Source: Odobenus rosmarus divergens
Taxonomy: Eukaryota; Chordata; Mammalia; Carnivora; Odobenidae
NCBI RefSeq assembly: GCF_000321225.1
Contig: NW_004451410.1
Span: 1,138,951-1,202,950, forward strand
Direction of reading: 5' to 3'
DNA: 64,000 nt
A program made the translations under genes and the position numbers. This document shows, in pieces, positions 34,550 through 48,796 of this stretch. The notes beneath the pieces are model-generated. The model had not been told where the DNA came from. It was given only the letters and a program-made list of their open reading frames with translations, and searched no databases. Positions within the stretch are counted from its first letter, which is position 1. Each line of letters opens with the position of its first letter.

Positions 34550-37500
34550 AATGGGAAGCTCTCTATTGGGTCACCTCGGTACGCTCATTTTAGGTACTAC
34601 TGTTACAGCTGAAACAGTTCAAAATTAGTTCTCATTGTAATACTAGTTTTTTGTTGCTCGGTTTTGGTCAATCCACAGTAGACCTTCTGTTTGGAATGCA
34701 CTATACTAAATTATTGTTTTGTTTCAGATGTCTGCGTTTGGGGAAGAAAATAAAAGAAAAGGGGGGGTGGGTAGGAATCCCAAAACTTCCCCCCAGAATT
34801 CATTGTCTAACCTGGAAGCAAAAGACTGTTACCCAAATGTAATCTATTCTACAACAGAAGGTGGGAAATTCATGACTCAGTTCAAAAATAAGGTTTTGTT
34901 TGTGGGCTTCAGTGAGAATGTTTGTTACCTTAAAGAAGTTAAGCCACGTGGGGGGTTTTTATGTTTAAATAGAGTTTCCAAGAACTTCCTCTGAAGGACC
35001 CTAAAACTGAAATGCTGGTTTCGGGGTGTACTTGAAGCTCAGCATGTGTGCTGGTGGGTGGAGCCAGGGAGAGGTCCTGTTGAGAAGGAATTCAATCAGG
35101 GCTGATTAACTTACTCTTAGATAAAATCCCTTTATCCTCTGTGTCTTTTGATTAATTCATCATGTACTTTTATCCTTTAATCATACCACACAGAAAATGT
35201 ACTTAACGTTTCCCTGGTAAGTCAAGGTTGTGAAATAATGGAGTGTGGAATCCCAAGACGGCATGTCCAAGTGAGTCAGCACTTTCTGCGGCCTGTTGAC
35301 TGTGTTCATTTTCACATGTGCCATCTTATTCTCATTTTACTTTCTATTAAACATTCAGACTGGTAATTCTGAAGATTTCGTTTAAAGGGTGATAAATTTA
35401 AAATTCCATGTAAATGGTGTCTATTTTTAAAGGAATTATCTCAAAATAATTTCTTCTCCTAGTCATGCACTGTGGCAGATGTTTGCAAATCTTGGTTCAA
35501 AACTGATTGAAATATTTTAAGAAAACTGAAATAATGTCAGTGGTAAAATTTATTTTACCAAGTGCAGATGTAAGACATCAAGTTCTCAGGCTGATGGCAG
35601 AATTAACAAAAAACACCATCTGGTTCAATAATTATCTGAAAATACCCATATTCTTGGATTTGTTTAATACCACTTAGTTCCCAGCTTTATTTTATCTGGG
35701 TTTGCACACCAGCCAGACTAGGTTGTACAAAACGGAGACTATTTCCATCTGATCATTTTAAAAAATGTGTGTTTGCATGAATAATGAATCTTTGAATTGT
35801 TACTAAACAAGCAAATTATTTGCGTGTGTGTCACATCGGTTATCAAGTTTGCACATGTGACAGCTTCAACAGCCGTCACGTAAAATGCAGAGAGCTTGTA
35901 ACCATATGTTTTTGCTTGACAAAAAGCTAAAACTCAAGATCCATTTTCAATATGGGATGCACAAATTAACACTTTAAAATGCACCACAATATGTACAGCT
36001 TGGCAAAATTTGCAGAAATAGCACGTTTCTAGATATTAACTGATATCTTTGGATTCGACCTTAAGGTATTCAATCATTTTGATTAAAAGACTGATTTCTC
36101 ATAAAACCACAGTCTGTTGGAGGCGCAAAGCCAATGACATTTGAGCATTCATATATTTTCATAAACTTTGAACAATGTCAGTGAGACACCTCTTCAATCT
36201 TGGCCACACAACAGCAGGGCGTTCAATCTTTCTTTAGCTTAAGACAGAGAATTTGAATATCAGCACAGGGTTATAAATGTGGCAGTTCACATGGTGTGCT
36301 CCATGTCGATTTTTAAGGAGCAGATCCGTGCGACATAGAGAACATTTCACGTTGCGCTCTTGACCAGCGTGCGCCCTCTCCCTTCCCCCCCACCCCCTCA
36401 CGCCTCCCCCAGTGCCATCTGGGGCAAGGGTTCTGGTTCTGGTTTTGTAAAACAGTTCCTCTGAAGATTGTCTCTGGGGTAGGGGCGCGTGGGGGGTGCA
36501 CTGGGTTTTTAAAAATGGCTGCTCCTAATACCGAATGCTGCTTGGGATAGTTAATGTGCTGGAGGGATGCAGATGCCCCGATATTTCTTGAACAACTTTT
36601 CCATCTTTTGAACATAATAATTAGTCATTATGCTGCCAAGTATACCTGTTCCCCTTTGGCGTCCCAAATGAGGTCTTGGCAAAAATTGGATGTTCTTCAA
36701 ATACTTCCTTTTTTAATTGTGTTTTTCAGTGCAGAGTGACTATCCTATATGGTGGGTGAGATGTGTCAGGCTTTCAGTTTGTTGTAAGTAACATAGTGTT
36801 AAGTGTATTAACATCCACCACAAATAACTCGTCTCTCTCTTCAGAGTGTTGTCTAGCTAGCAGCTTGGGCAAAACCAGATGAGCCGTGAGGGGAAAATGA
36901 GCGGTTCTGTCTTGCCCAAACCGAAAATGCGACAATATTCTGTTAAGTAAAGAGACAAGGAAGGCACATTTTTGTAATGTTGTATTACATGACAGATGTC
37001 TAAATTTTTTTTTACCTAAAATCCCTTTAATCGTGCTAAATCTTCACATTGAGCATATCCCCTAATATCAGATGAAAAGCATTGTTAGTGTTCTTACACA
37101 AAGGATGTGAGAATATGGAAGTCAGTTTCAGTTGCCATAATCCCACAGAATTACCACTTTATAACTAAATCTCCTGAGTCACTGCTAGGAGTCCACGTTT
37201 TTGTATTTCTGATTATCTACACACATCTCACCCCTCTGATGAAGAACAAATGAAGGTCTTACATTTGTAAGGTAGACTTTGTTCATAATGCCATGTCAGG
37301 AGAGATGGTTATTAAGTGTGATCATGATTTCAGTAAAACTTGCTAGCTGAAACACAGGCATAACCTGAGTGAGTGTGGCTCTTCTAGAAGCCACGGCTTG
37401 ATTCCATAACTCACTGATGTAAGGTATTTCAGAGATAAGCACCTCTCGCAAGCCAATTTAAAATGTAGTTCAAGACGTGGTGGTGTTGATCCAGCTGCCG

Positions 37501-37679
37501 CGTCTTGTACGTAACCGGGGCGTTTGCTGATCTTACGTGCTTGGCCACATGTTCACGTCCAGTAGGTCTGTTGAGCGTGGACTGTTCAGCGATAGCCCAT
37601 GCTTTGTCTCAGTGGTTGACTGCTCCTGGGCCGCCAGCCAGGCTAGGTAGGCCTAGTCCGTGCAGTCCTTAATCACCCG
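34550..37679. other. Mostly unique sequence, no gene proven
   Basis: No repeat recognised with confidence. An acceptor-like 'ttgttttgtttcag' ends at 34727, followed by an ATG and 88 open codons to about 34992; no family resemblance was seen. A GC-rich, C-run-bearing patch lies at 36370-36500. Confidence 0.4.
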
Positions 37680-38440
37680 TCTCTGTTGAGCATCTCCTCA
37701 GGAAACGCTGTCGTCCCCGCCCTCCCGGAGCTTGCATTCTAGATCTAAGTAAGCATAAAGTAACTACAGGTTGTGAGAGCAAACAGCAGGTGCCTGTGAT
37801 GGGGAGTAAGGGACACTGGCAAGGGCATGGGAGCTGTGCGTGCCTTCCTTGGGGAAGCCTTTTCTCAGGAAGAGGAAAAAGTAGCTATTCCAGGAGGCGA
37901 GGGCTCGAACAGGTTCCAGGCCTTCCAAGGGAGAAAGCGGGCAACACCGAGAGACCAGCGTGGTGGGGTGTGACAGAGGGCAAGGCGCATGGCTCATGAG
38001 GAGGCCAGGTGTGCCAAGGAAGAGCTGTGGATTTTTATCCGGGGAACTCCAGGATCAAATTTCAATTTAAGAATTCATCTTTTTGCCTTTGTGGAAGGTA
38101 GATGGAGGGACCGGGGCGGAGAGAGGGAATTGTTGGGAGACAGTCTGCACTGAAGTTGTAACCATAGAGACAAGTTGGCGGACTTGCTGGCCCATTAATG
38201 TAGGGGAAGTGGGGCAGGATCAAGGGTTAAGGATGACCTTCAGGTTCCCAGCTCAAGCAATATCAATTGATTTCTCCGATTCGGAGTAGACAGCAGATGT
38301 AAGAGTAGTTTACCTCGGGATGGGGTATGAGGAGACAAGAAGAGAGCCCAGGGTGGAACTGTGAGGAACCATGAGGTTCAAGGTCATCAAAGGCCAGAGA
38401 GCCAGCCCTGGAGGTCAAGCACTGGTCAGTGGACAGGAAG
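37680..38440 (-). mobile_element. LINE-2 fragment (long)
   Basis: Antisense L2 in order: 'ccctcccggagcttgcattc' (about 37719), 'ccttccttggggaagcct' (about 37841), a 'tattccaggaggcgagggc' block (about 37887), 'catggctcatgaggaggcca' (about 37988), 'gctgtggatttttatccggg', then more 5' L2 text to about 38440. Confidence 0.75.
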
Positions 38441-38589
38441 AAAACAGACAAGAAAAGAAGTCAAGAAAACAGTGCAAGAAAGACACAGCTGTATCTACTG
38501 CTTATGAGATTTGGAGGAAGAGTGTCCTTGGCTTGGCTGGTCTTTGAACGCCTGTTCACACCTCCGTCCTGTGGAACCCTTACCAGCCT

Positions 38590-38885
38590 GCATACACAGT
38601 CCCGGAGGCCAGGAGTCCGAGAGCAAAGGATCCGTAGGTTTGTTTGTCCTGAGGCTTCTTTCCTTGGCTTGCACGTCTGTGTCCTCACAGGGTCTTCCCT
38701 CGGTGGGTTACTGTGTCCTAACCACCTCTCCTCCACCCCTTCTTGTAAGGACACTGATCAGATTGGGTTAGCTACCCCACCGATGACCTCATTTTACCTT
38801 GATTACCTCTTCAAAGGCCCTGTCTCCGAATGCAGTCATATTCTGAGGTGTACTGGGGATTAGGATTTCTACATATGAATTCAGC
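38590..38885 (-). mobile_element. MLT1-type LTR (ERVL-MaLR) fragment
   Basis: Antisense MLT1 LTR words: 'acagtcccggaggccagg', 'ctgtgtcctcacagggtctt', 'cttgtaaggacactgatcag', 'gatgacctcattttaccttg', 'aggccctgtctccgaatgca' and 'ctacatatgaattc'. Non-coding LTR remnant of an ancient retrovirus-like element. Confidence 0.85.
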
Positions 38886-38889
38886 ACAG

Positions 38890-38965
38890 AAGAGGCCCAA
38901 AATATGCATTTTTAACACATGCCCCTAAATGACTTCCAGCCCCACTTTAAGAAACACTGAAGTGT
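38890..38965 (+). mobile_element. Short MER5A-like DNA transposon fragment
   Basis: 'aaaatatgcatttttaacac' followed by 'actttaagaaacactgaag' has the order of the MER5A centre-to-end segment. Short, hence tentative. Confidence 0.45.
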
Positions 38966-39256
38966 AATTCCCAAGCAGCACCCTGGAAACTGCAGAGACT
39001 GGGTGCAGCAGGCGGGCTGGGGTCCCTGCCCTACGGGGCTGATCTTCTTACAGGAGAAACATGGAAACATTACCCCACATGCCTCTGAGAATTTGTGCTT
39101 ACGTGTCCGCTGCTCACACTGTCGAGTCCTCTCCGTCTCCCAAAGTGGCAAAGTGGAGAGCGGTACGTCTGTGAGAACATCCCCGTGTTGGATTCCACAC
39201 ACAGATCCAACACGTGGACTTGCTACAACAGCCAGAATCTGTATCAGAAAACACGT

Positions 39257-39465
39257 GGGGGCGCCTGCGTGGCTCTGTCGGTTGAGGGTCCAGCTCTTGG
39301 TTTAGGCTCAGGTCATGAGCTCATGGGCAGTGAGATCAAGTCCAGGGTTGGGAGTCCGCTTGAGGATTCTCTCACTCTGCCGCTTCCCGCCCCCCCTGCC
39401 CCGCCCATGCACTTGCATGAGCGCTCTCTCTTTCTTTCTCTCAAATAAATTAAAAAAAAAAAAAA
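39257..39465 (+). mobile_element. Can-SINE with long A-tail
   Basis: It starts 'ggggcgcctgcgtggctctg', continues with 'taggctcaggtcatgagctc' and 'gagatcaagtccagggttg', has a CT-rich tail section to 39440, then 'caaataaatt' and a 14-base A run. No clear TSD was found; the flanks share only short A/G-rich similarity. Confidence 0.92.
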
Positions 39466-42400
39466 GAAGTGCATCAGTTGGTTTGTGCACTGCTGTGTTT
39501 TCGGGTCAGCCATTGCAGGCGTGAATAAATTAGCACAGCTAGCATCTCAGTTCCAGAATACAGACAGACCCTTTTTATCTAAATACACACCATACAGGCA
39601 GCCTTTCAGTTTCATTCATAAAAATCACTAACATTTCATTCTTGCCGTGTTTTGGCTGTGCCCATGTGTGCACACACAGTGGATGAAGCAGAGTTCCCAA
39701 GATATTTTCATTAAACCGTTGCCCTTCAAAGACGGAAGTTTGAAAGCCCGTATTCGCTCTCAAGCACTATTTATTAGGCGTGTTTTATACAGCCCAGTTA
39801 ACTTCTTGTTGAGCGAGCCTCAGAGCAGCTGCACGTCCAGGTTGGCTGCAGAGGGCAAAAGTTATCAATACCCATATCACTCACGGGTCTACTCCCTCCA
39901 CAAAGCGATTGCTAGGAGCCTGTGAGCTTTCATGGGAGCGGGGGCTGTCCCTTCTCAATGCTCAGAGTCTGTGCTGTACTGAGATCAGTGGGACGGGGAA
40001 ATGTGCCTGCCACCCTGCTCAGGGTAGTGTGCGTGGGGGAGCGTGTGCGAGGGCCACCACGCGTGTGTCCGTGATTTCTTCAGCCTGGAGGTGCGTTTCT
40101 GTGATCCCTTACACTTTGTGCAGACTTTCGTCACTAGCGTACAGTGAGAAAATACTTACGAATGTCAGCTACGATTGTCGTAACAAGAAATAACTTTAAA
40201 CACACTAAAATATAAAAGTTACAGATGGATTCTTGCCAAAAGGCTCGTTTAAGAAACAATATCGTGTGTGAGGTCCATCATGAGGGTAAATTTTAAAAAC
40301 ACATGTAAGAAAAGTAAATAAATAATAAAAATACATCTAAGAGTCATCGTGTTAAGTGTAAACAAATGATAACAAGGAAATACTGAAAGTGTTCCTATAA
40401 AATAGATATGTCAGATTAAGGGTTATATAAAACAAGTATTTCCGGGAGAAGAGTTCATTCTAAAAATCACATGGTCTTTTCAGGGTTGGTCATAAACTGT
40501 TAAAAGAGAAATGGTCTGAAAAAAAATGAAGTGTAATTGGGAATTATCTGCATAATTTGGGTTGCTTTTACAATGTGAACTACTGGAAATATGAATTGTT
40601 AGCCTGGTATTTAGGCTGTGTACCAGATTTCCCTAAGTCTGTAGCCTTACGAGATATTGAAAGGACATGCTTTAGAACCATCGTTGACTCAGCCTGTGCA
40701 CAGTCTTTTCTGGAAACTTTTGGCCGGGGGATGGACTATGTTACTTGGTTGGTAAATAAAGCAAGCAGGTGAGAGCCCACCTTGCTCAGGAAGTTCCCCT
40801 GGAAGGGGCCCCCACCCAAGAGGGCCCCAGTGGAGTGACTTGGAGAAGCACCCTGTTCCTTGTGGGGAGCTGGGGAGGGCGGGCGCTCTGAGAAGGTCCT
40901 GTGCGGACAGCAGGAGAGCTGTCTCCTTGGCTCCAGGCACTGCTCTGCTACCCCCAAGTCCCCAAGCAGGAGAGCTCACCCACCCAGCCCAGGGGCAGGA
41001 AGGACAGGGCTCCCTCTCCAGCTCCCACTCTGCCACAGGGACTCACCTTCTCTTTAGCAATTTGCCATCATTAACAAATGCTCATTAAGTCAAGGTTAGT
41101 TGAACCTTCTAGAATCCTGGGTTTGCTGACCTGAAAGCTGTCATTCCCTCTTACAAATAGCAGTTCACGCACTGCAAGGGCCGCGCACATGCTCTAACAA
41201 CACAGATCGCAGGTCTCATGTATCACCTGTTGAGGGCCAAGTTGAACCAACTAATAAAGGAAGTTCAGTTCCTGTGCTGTTAAGTGTGTAATGGTCACCA
41301 CTTTAAGAAACAGCTTTAAGGAACATAAAAGCGATTATTATACTTAATAATGCAGTGAGGTAATAAAATCAGTGGATTTCAATAATATTTATTTTCTATT
41401 CTTTAATTTTTGCACAAATTAATCTTAGAGTAGTTCTGCCCATTTTCTCTTTCCTTACCTCTTTCCCATGAAGGAGAAAAGAGATCAAAAAAAATTTTTA
41501 AAGGACATTGATAGTCTTTAGAGTGTAGAGAAAATTGATCAAAATATTAATTAGACTTTTGTTTTGCTAGTTTGCATCAGACAGATGGAGCTCTGATCTC
41601 TAACAGCACCATGACTCATGAAACTGCATGTGTACTAAAATGCCATTATTAACACAACAGTAGTTTTCAGCAGTTGGTAATTATTGGCATAATTAAACAT
41701 TTATCAAGAAACGAGTATTTATCATTCATTAAACTTTCATTAAAAATCCATCTTAGCGCAGGCTAGATTAGCCAGTGATTTTCAAGTGATAACTTCTTAA
41801 CTTCTGGCAAGAATATAAAACATTTTCATAATAACTAGAGTTGTACACAAGGTAACGTTCCAGGAATTGTGGGCAATTACAGGATTTCAGATTCATTTTG
41901 TATTAAGTGTTTTTTAAGACTTGGACCCAGAGTGAGAAGGTACTTGGCAATACTCTTTAGGGTTTACAGCATTTGGCACTTCTTAGCATCCTATCTAGCA
42001 AAACATGTTACTCTTGGCAAAGAAAAGTTACTGGTGAGCAAGCTCTGTCGTGCTATTTACATAATTTAAATTCCCCAAAACATGGGGTGTTTACATATTT
42101 CGGGACACGAGAGTTTCCACTGTGAACGGAAGCCGACCTAGAGGTAGAGACACTGGCAGAATCACACTCCGGCGCCCGCGCTCACCCATCTGCACCACAC
42201 CGACAGCCCACCACCCGGCTCGTGGGCTGCTGTCCAAGTGTCCAAAGGGCTGTCTCATCACACAGGACCTTTGTCACAGACTCCATGTCACTTTAGGTGC
42301 AAACCGTGGTCAGGGGTTATGTTCAGATTCACTGACTTATTTAAATAACATGCTCATTTCCCAGAATGGGCAATAAGACCTAAATGGTACAGAATTTGGT

Positions 42401-45400
42401 GTGTAGAGAATTGTGTCTGGTGGCCACTCTCAACTCCTTTATTCTACTTGTTCTTGTCTTTCATTATTAATTATACTGTGCTGTCTACTCTCCAGTCCAG
42501 TTTTCCATAGAACCAGTTGGAAGTTACCATACCTCGTTCTGTGCAAAAAGTTGAAATCTCATCACATGATGTCCCAGCCTGTGGTTTACACAATCACACT
42601 TTTACTCCCAGACACCAACTGGACACCGCTTTATACACATTTACGTGCTGGATGCCCTCGCTGAGAACACATACACATTTAGAAAAAATGGTTTTATATA
42701 ACTAAGGCTGCTCAGAAAGCTTCTTCACATAAATGCTAGTGCTTCGAATCTCATTCGATATGCATCAACTTTGTTTTTGTTTTCTCTTGGGCAAAAAATT
42801 TACTGTATCAGTGCTTTTATGTCATAAGAATGAATTGAATTTGTACCCTTTAGTGCAAACAACAATAGACAGAGTGGTAACCTAGTGGAAAACAAATAGA
42901 CACCCCGTCCCTTTTGGGGATTCAGAGAGGTTCAGAAAGATGGAGCTGACGGTGGAGAGGTGGCAGATAAAAAGAGGCCAAAGCAGGAAAGAATCCGACG
43001 GTCATTTATTACCATGCCATCTTCATAGTGTTTGCTGAACCAAGGTAGAGAGTAATGAATCAGACAAATGACGTTAATCATAATAGCTGGCCCTTTGGCA
43101 AAAACGGAATACCTAGCATTGCAGCAGGAGACCTAATCAGATTCTCCAAAACTTATTTCCAAAGGAGAGAATTTTCTGTCTAGTGTTTCTGTCGATGGCG
43201 TCCCATGGGATATATCATCTTTAAAGGAAACAGAGTGATAAGAAATTGTGCCCTCTTCCCTTCTCCTTTCTCTGACCCCCTTCAAGATAATCACATTAAA
43301 CTCGATGATTAATATTTATAGTGAAACCATATTATTTTTATATCTTCTCCGTATTTATCTAATGTGATGAGATGGCAAGCACTGTAATAACTAGTCAAGT
43401 CATATTTTCTGTAATCCTGATAATCAGAGTTTAGCTTTACTCACTTGGAAATGATTTTATGTGGCCTGGCGCATCATGAAACCAAGCAATGTCACACACA
43501 CACTGGCCCGTATTCCGGGATTCTGTGTGAAAGCATGGAGAGGTCTGTTCAGGAGCTGACTGATGGCGTAAAGCGTATTTTAAATTCATTTGGTGAATAT
43601 CTACTCAAAGAGGGTACTTAATGTCCTCCTTGATCTTTAATATATGTTAAAAGCTAGTGAAATAATTTCATTTGTCTTTGCCCCGTGTTGGATTTTTATG
43701 GATTTTTTAAAAATTAGCCTTTTCAGTAGAATATGAGTTATTTTTTATAGATAACAATTTCATTAACAACAAAACCAAAATTCATTTTGTCCTAAATACT
43801 TTCCGATTTATTAATCAGGTACATTTGTCATCACTTTCTCACACGTACTTTGGCACTAAGATACTTGGAGCATAATGCTATTGTGTAGAAGGGAAAACAA
43901 TTTAGAGACTCCGTTACATATCATCTCCAGGGGAAAATTATGTTGACATGTGGGAGGTTAATGTACAGACTTTAGATTCTTGGCTTGATTTGCTATTTTC
44001 TTCTTCATAACTCTAGGTAAATAGTTTGTGCTGCCATGTAATGCACAGGTTAAGTGTAGTTGCAGGCTATTATACATCATTAAAGTAAGCACGACTCAGC
44101 CGCGGAAGGAAGCTGGAAGCGCCTCACTTGCAGGCCTCTGGACATTCCCGTGTCCGCTCGCACAGCCTTTGTGCCGTTTGTGGTGTGGCGCCATGTTCAA
44201 AGGGTTTTGCATCTGCCATCCCAGTGACAAATTTGGTTTTAAAAAAAGTGCTGTTCATTCAAAACTTTGTTTCTGTAGTTGTTACCCGGGGTAACTTTTG
44301 GGTTGTCACCCAAATACCAAATTCATCTGTGAACACAGAGGTTCTTTCGACAGTTATGAAAGTGGCATATTAAGTAAGTGGCATCTTGCATTCTCTCATC
44401 ATTGTATTACAATACTTCCAGCCCTCAAATAAGGAAACAAAGCAAATACTGGTTTCGCCATACCGATTGAAGTGCAGCATGGCCGATGAAATAGATAGAT
44501 ACCGATAGATTGCACCTCAGACCCCGGCCCTTTATATCTGATCAATAACCAATTTATTAGTCATCACATCCAATAAATAGAATACTGTAGACACTTATTT
44601 TCATGTAGCAGCCAGCAGGCATGGGATAATTTTTTTTAGGAAAAAGAAACTGCCATGCACAAGAAGGTACATGACTGATGTGCCCCTGCACCTGACGCTG
44701 CCGAACGTCATCGTGAGACAGCTCGTCCCCGGAAATCTGGTGTGTGTCTGATTACCAGTGGGCATCGCATCCCACTCGCCTCTGGAATGCATTATAAATG
44801 CCAGTTGTTGACTTCTGAGGATTCTGTTAGCTGAATCTGAACCTATCTTGTGATAGGGAGGGGTATCACACCAGAATAGGATCTATAGGTATTAGTGTCA
44901 AAAAGAATAATGTCTTGCCTGCCCTTTCTCCTGGGTTATTGCATGGGTTATACAATGGTTGGGATGAGTTAATAGAAAACAAAGCAACGAGAGGAGGCAG
45001 GAGTGGGTGAGAGGTGGGGAAGCAGCAGCACTGCACAAATGCATGATTCTGCTGGTGCCAAAAACAATGTGTAGCGTTTTCTCCTCCCAGAGCAGGAGCA
45101 TGCACCTGACATAATCCTCGTTGGCATCTCACACGATGTGACGCCGAGGCTAAGCGGAGGGTACCTGCCGCCGGTGCCGAGAGTTCCAAAAGCCCATTCT
45201 AAGTTTTAGCAAGAGCTTATCAACCTTCGCAGCTGGATTACAGTGATGATGAGAAAAAGACTGTAATTCTTTGATGTCATTCTCATTGTGATTTACGTAG
45301 AAGAAAACAATGTCGGTAGACAGAAAAAAAAATCTGTAGTGTGTGTGATGGGGGGCCGGGTAGTGCCACTTAGTGGTTCCTTTCTGAGCGCGGGTCCTTT

Positions 45401-46939
45401 ATTGTTCCTCAGGAGAGAATCCATCCCATGTGTGGTTAGAACGACATACCTGAATGAATCAGGTCTACCTTGTTCACGCCCAAGATGAGGAAAATGATTT
45501 ATTATCCTTCCCTTGAATTTCTCTGAGCGTTCTGTCTAAACTTTAAAAGCGGATTACATTTGCGATTAAATTCTAACAAATGTTGTTTTAACTAGACTGC
45601 AGTATGTGTTATTGACAACAAGCGACTTTTCTTCTCAAAATAACATTGGTGCTTAGGCATGCAATTTACAAAAATGACAAGAAAGGGTGGTACTTTTCCC
45701 AAGGTGAATGTGAGTTGACTGATTAGCTGGTATTTTAACTTAGATTCTTGCAAATTACAGACATAAGAAACCCTGCAATTTATATGTACTTTAGAAGTGA
45801 AAGCTTTAATCCCATGATTCATGAAAGTAAAGTGGTAATAATTTAAGTACCATATTTTATTTACCCCTCAGACGTGTCAGCTGATACCAGAAGTATTTCT
45901 ACTATTTTGGGGTTGCTGCCTTTGGCCACCTAATTGCTTCTTAGGAAGTAAGAGGGAAATTGCTTATATAACTACATGGATTGTCTTTGGCAACATCGAG
46001 CCAAGGCATCAATCAGTCCATCTGGGTAAAATCACAAGCTGACTCCGATATTGCTAAATATTTATACTGTCAAATACACACAGACATCCAGATGAAAGGA
46101 GGCATTCATTAGGAATTCTCCAGCTTGTCAGTTTAAAGATGTAGATTAGAGCAAAACCTCCCACTATGGTACTGAGTGCTCAAGAAAAGTCTATATTTAG
46201 CCATTCTGAGCAATAAATATCATCATATTGCCTCATTTAGGTAAATAGAGAATAAATATTGTCAAGATGATCTAGAGATAATGTAAACAGATTCCTGTTC
46301 AGACTCCGTGTTACGGGGGAAATTCCAGGACAGTGATGTGCCGATGATGCTTTTTGGTTTAACCCTTCTTCCTAATCACATCCCCCCTCCTCGTTTTGGT
46401 AACAGAGATCATGTTGCTGACAGATTAGGGGAAAAGATGAAGGAAAAAATCTTTTTAGCCACAAAGGTGATTTCAAGTCATGTGAATAGAACACTAATTA
46501 GCGCTTGTGCTGCAGTATTGTCTCGATAGTTGCAAAAGCTGCTGCCGAAAATAAAGATATCTGTAGCAACAGCGAAGTTCGTCTCCAAGTTTAACAGAGC
46601 TAATGAAGCCCGTCGGTCTCAAGGGCACGTTCCCGCTCAGAGGCCACGGCATTACTTGACAGTTCACCGAGGTAGCGCTCAGACTGGGATTTCTTCTGTA
46701 GCACGCTCTTCTGAAAGAGGCTTTTCCACACTGTGAGAATGGCCACGAGAGACTGAGACGTGTGGGCTGGCACGCACGGCCCCGCTGCTGAGCCGAGCCT
46801 CTGGCAGGCACGCTCTGTGGCCGTGCAGCTCCAGCCGCTCGCTGGGAGCCCAGGATGCCTCCTTCATGGGGCACGCGCTTGGTGCTCTGCGCCGGTAATT
46901 GATAATCTCAGAAGTTATACTCAATGGGAATTTCAACTG

Positions 46940-47125
46940 ATGTCAAAGTTTTAGTTAATTACACTAGATGATTTTTTTGAGATTAATAATTAACATCTCT
47001 CTTTATAGCTAAATATCCATAATTAATCAGCAAATCATAACGCGAAGACTAATTAACTTCAAACTCAAATCTTAACAGAAAATCCATATTACTCTCCAAC
47101 ATCATTAATTACCAGAGTAATCAAA
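46940..47125. promoter_or_regulatory. Candidate conserved non-coding element, homeodomain-site cluster
   Basis: TAATTA-type cores occur at 46955-46961, 46984-46994, 47021-47027, 47051-47057 and 47104-47111, inside AT-rich but non-repetitive sequence. Such clusters are common in deeply conserved enhancers. No conservation data were available. Confidence 0.4.
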
Positions 47126-48756
47126 GTTCCCCCTCATGGGATAAAACATAAAGCTTTGTGGGTTTATCAGCTCAGCTGTTGGCACAGAAGAATTTCCAAA
47201 GTAACTTTAAATGGCATTACCGATTACAAAATTACTAGATTATTCCAACACATTTTCATTGGCCACATGTTATATTATCAATGAGCTGCTCCCAGCATCA
47301 GGCTGTGTAACCAGCAGAGCAGAAGATTCTCCACAGTGTCTGGGGTTTGGGTTTTTGTTTTTGTTTTTTTTGTTTTTTGTTCTTTCCACGGGAGGTTGAT
47401 ACAGTGATTTCTGGCAAGCAGGTCATTTGGTTCACTATCTTTAAAACTATATTGTGCCCCTTTGTCTCTTTTCCCCCTGCCTCACAGAATGCTGCTGAGC
47501 TAGTTTTAAATAATTAGTAACAAGCCAAAGTGTACACCTGACATTGTTCACACATGGGGAATTTTTTTCAATAATAAAAAAAAAGCCTTAAAGAAAACTT
47601 TGAAAGGGACGTTTTGTAAAAGGTAGGAGTACAATGCAAGCCAAAAAAAAAAAAATTAACATGAACATCCCGGGATACGAAATGGGACCATTCCAGTTTC
47701 TGAGAAACAGGGTGGTGCCACTGTTAAAAATTGAAAAGTGTCTTTTCAGGTTTTCACGTAGGAATTTAGGAGTTAAGAGTGTATTTAAAATCCATGTTTC
47801 AATTATTGTATCACTTAATCTTCCAAGTGCATACATCGAATACATTCTTTTGTATGGCAGCTGTAAAAATCCTAAGTAATTTTTACTGTCAAGAAAACCC
47901 TGATAAATAGGGGCTGTTAACTTAGGCAGATATCTGAGGTTATTTGGTGGCAATCAAGAACTCACAGCACTTCAACTAATGGGTTATGATCAGAAACTGT
48001 TCCTAATAGCCAGCTAGAGGGATCCGAATATGAAGATTTCTATAATTTTGTTGTCAGCTTGTGATGTACTCTAGTGCTAATTATTTGGAACAATTATGTT
48101 TTCCTAATAACAAAAGAAGAAGCAGTGAATTAAGCAGGCTTACCTTCAGATCTTTAGATAACAGTTTAAATGCACTTGCCATTAAGAAATAGCATTTCTT
48201 TTTGCTTTATGGAGCCCTAATTATTGAAGACGCTTGTCTTTTACAAATCCTCTGCCTCCACTTCTTTTAAACCTGTTCCGTGTGTCAGTCTACACTGATG
48301 ACTCAGTGACTAGTGTTTTCTCAGTCTTAGGTTTTTGCCCGTACCTCCCATAGGCTGCTTACTCCGGTTAGTTATTCAAAAACCATAATTAGTGCAGTAA
48401 TTAACGTGTGGATCCTTCAAAGAAGACTGCTGGAATCATGGGACGCCTCTCATCATTCTCACTGATGTGCGGATGATAAAGAGACTTAGGGCAATATGAC
48501 AGCAGATACGTATTATTGCATATTAACTGCTGCAGGGAGGTTCAGACAGGACCTTGGTCCACAGAGCCCCAACGTTTGAAAAAAGTAATTATCCACACTG
48601 TTTCTATAATTCAACTAGGTGTTATCCTGCATTTGCAGCTGTCAAATCATTTGTTTTAAATGTTTTTTTTTTTTTTTATATCTTATGAATACTGGAAAGT
48701 TTTGAGTTTTGCACATTATCTCTTAACCAATTTCCAAACAGAGGTGCCAAGCCTGC

Positions 48757-48761
48757 TTGCT

Positions 48762-48792
<31 letters not shown>

Positions 48793-48796
48793 TGGC
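48757..48796. repeat. (CTGG)n microsatellite
   Basis: About nine 'tggc' units with one interruption ('tgactggc'), followed by a T/G-rich low-complexity stretch to 48840. Confidence 0.93.
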
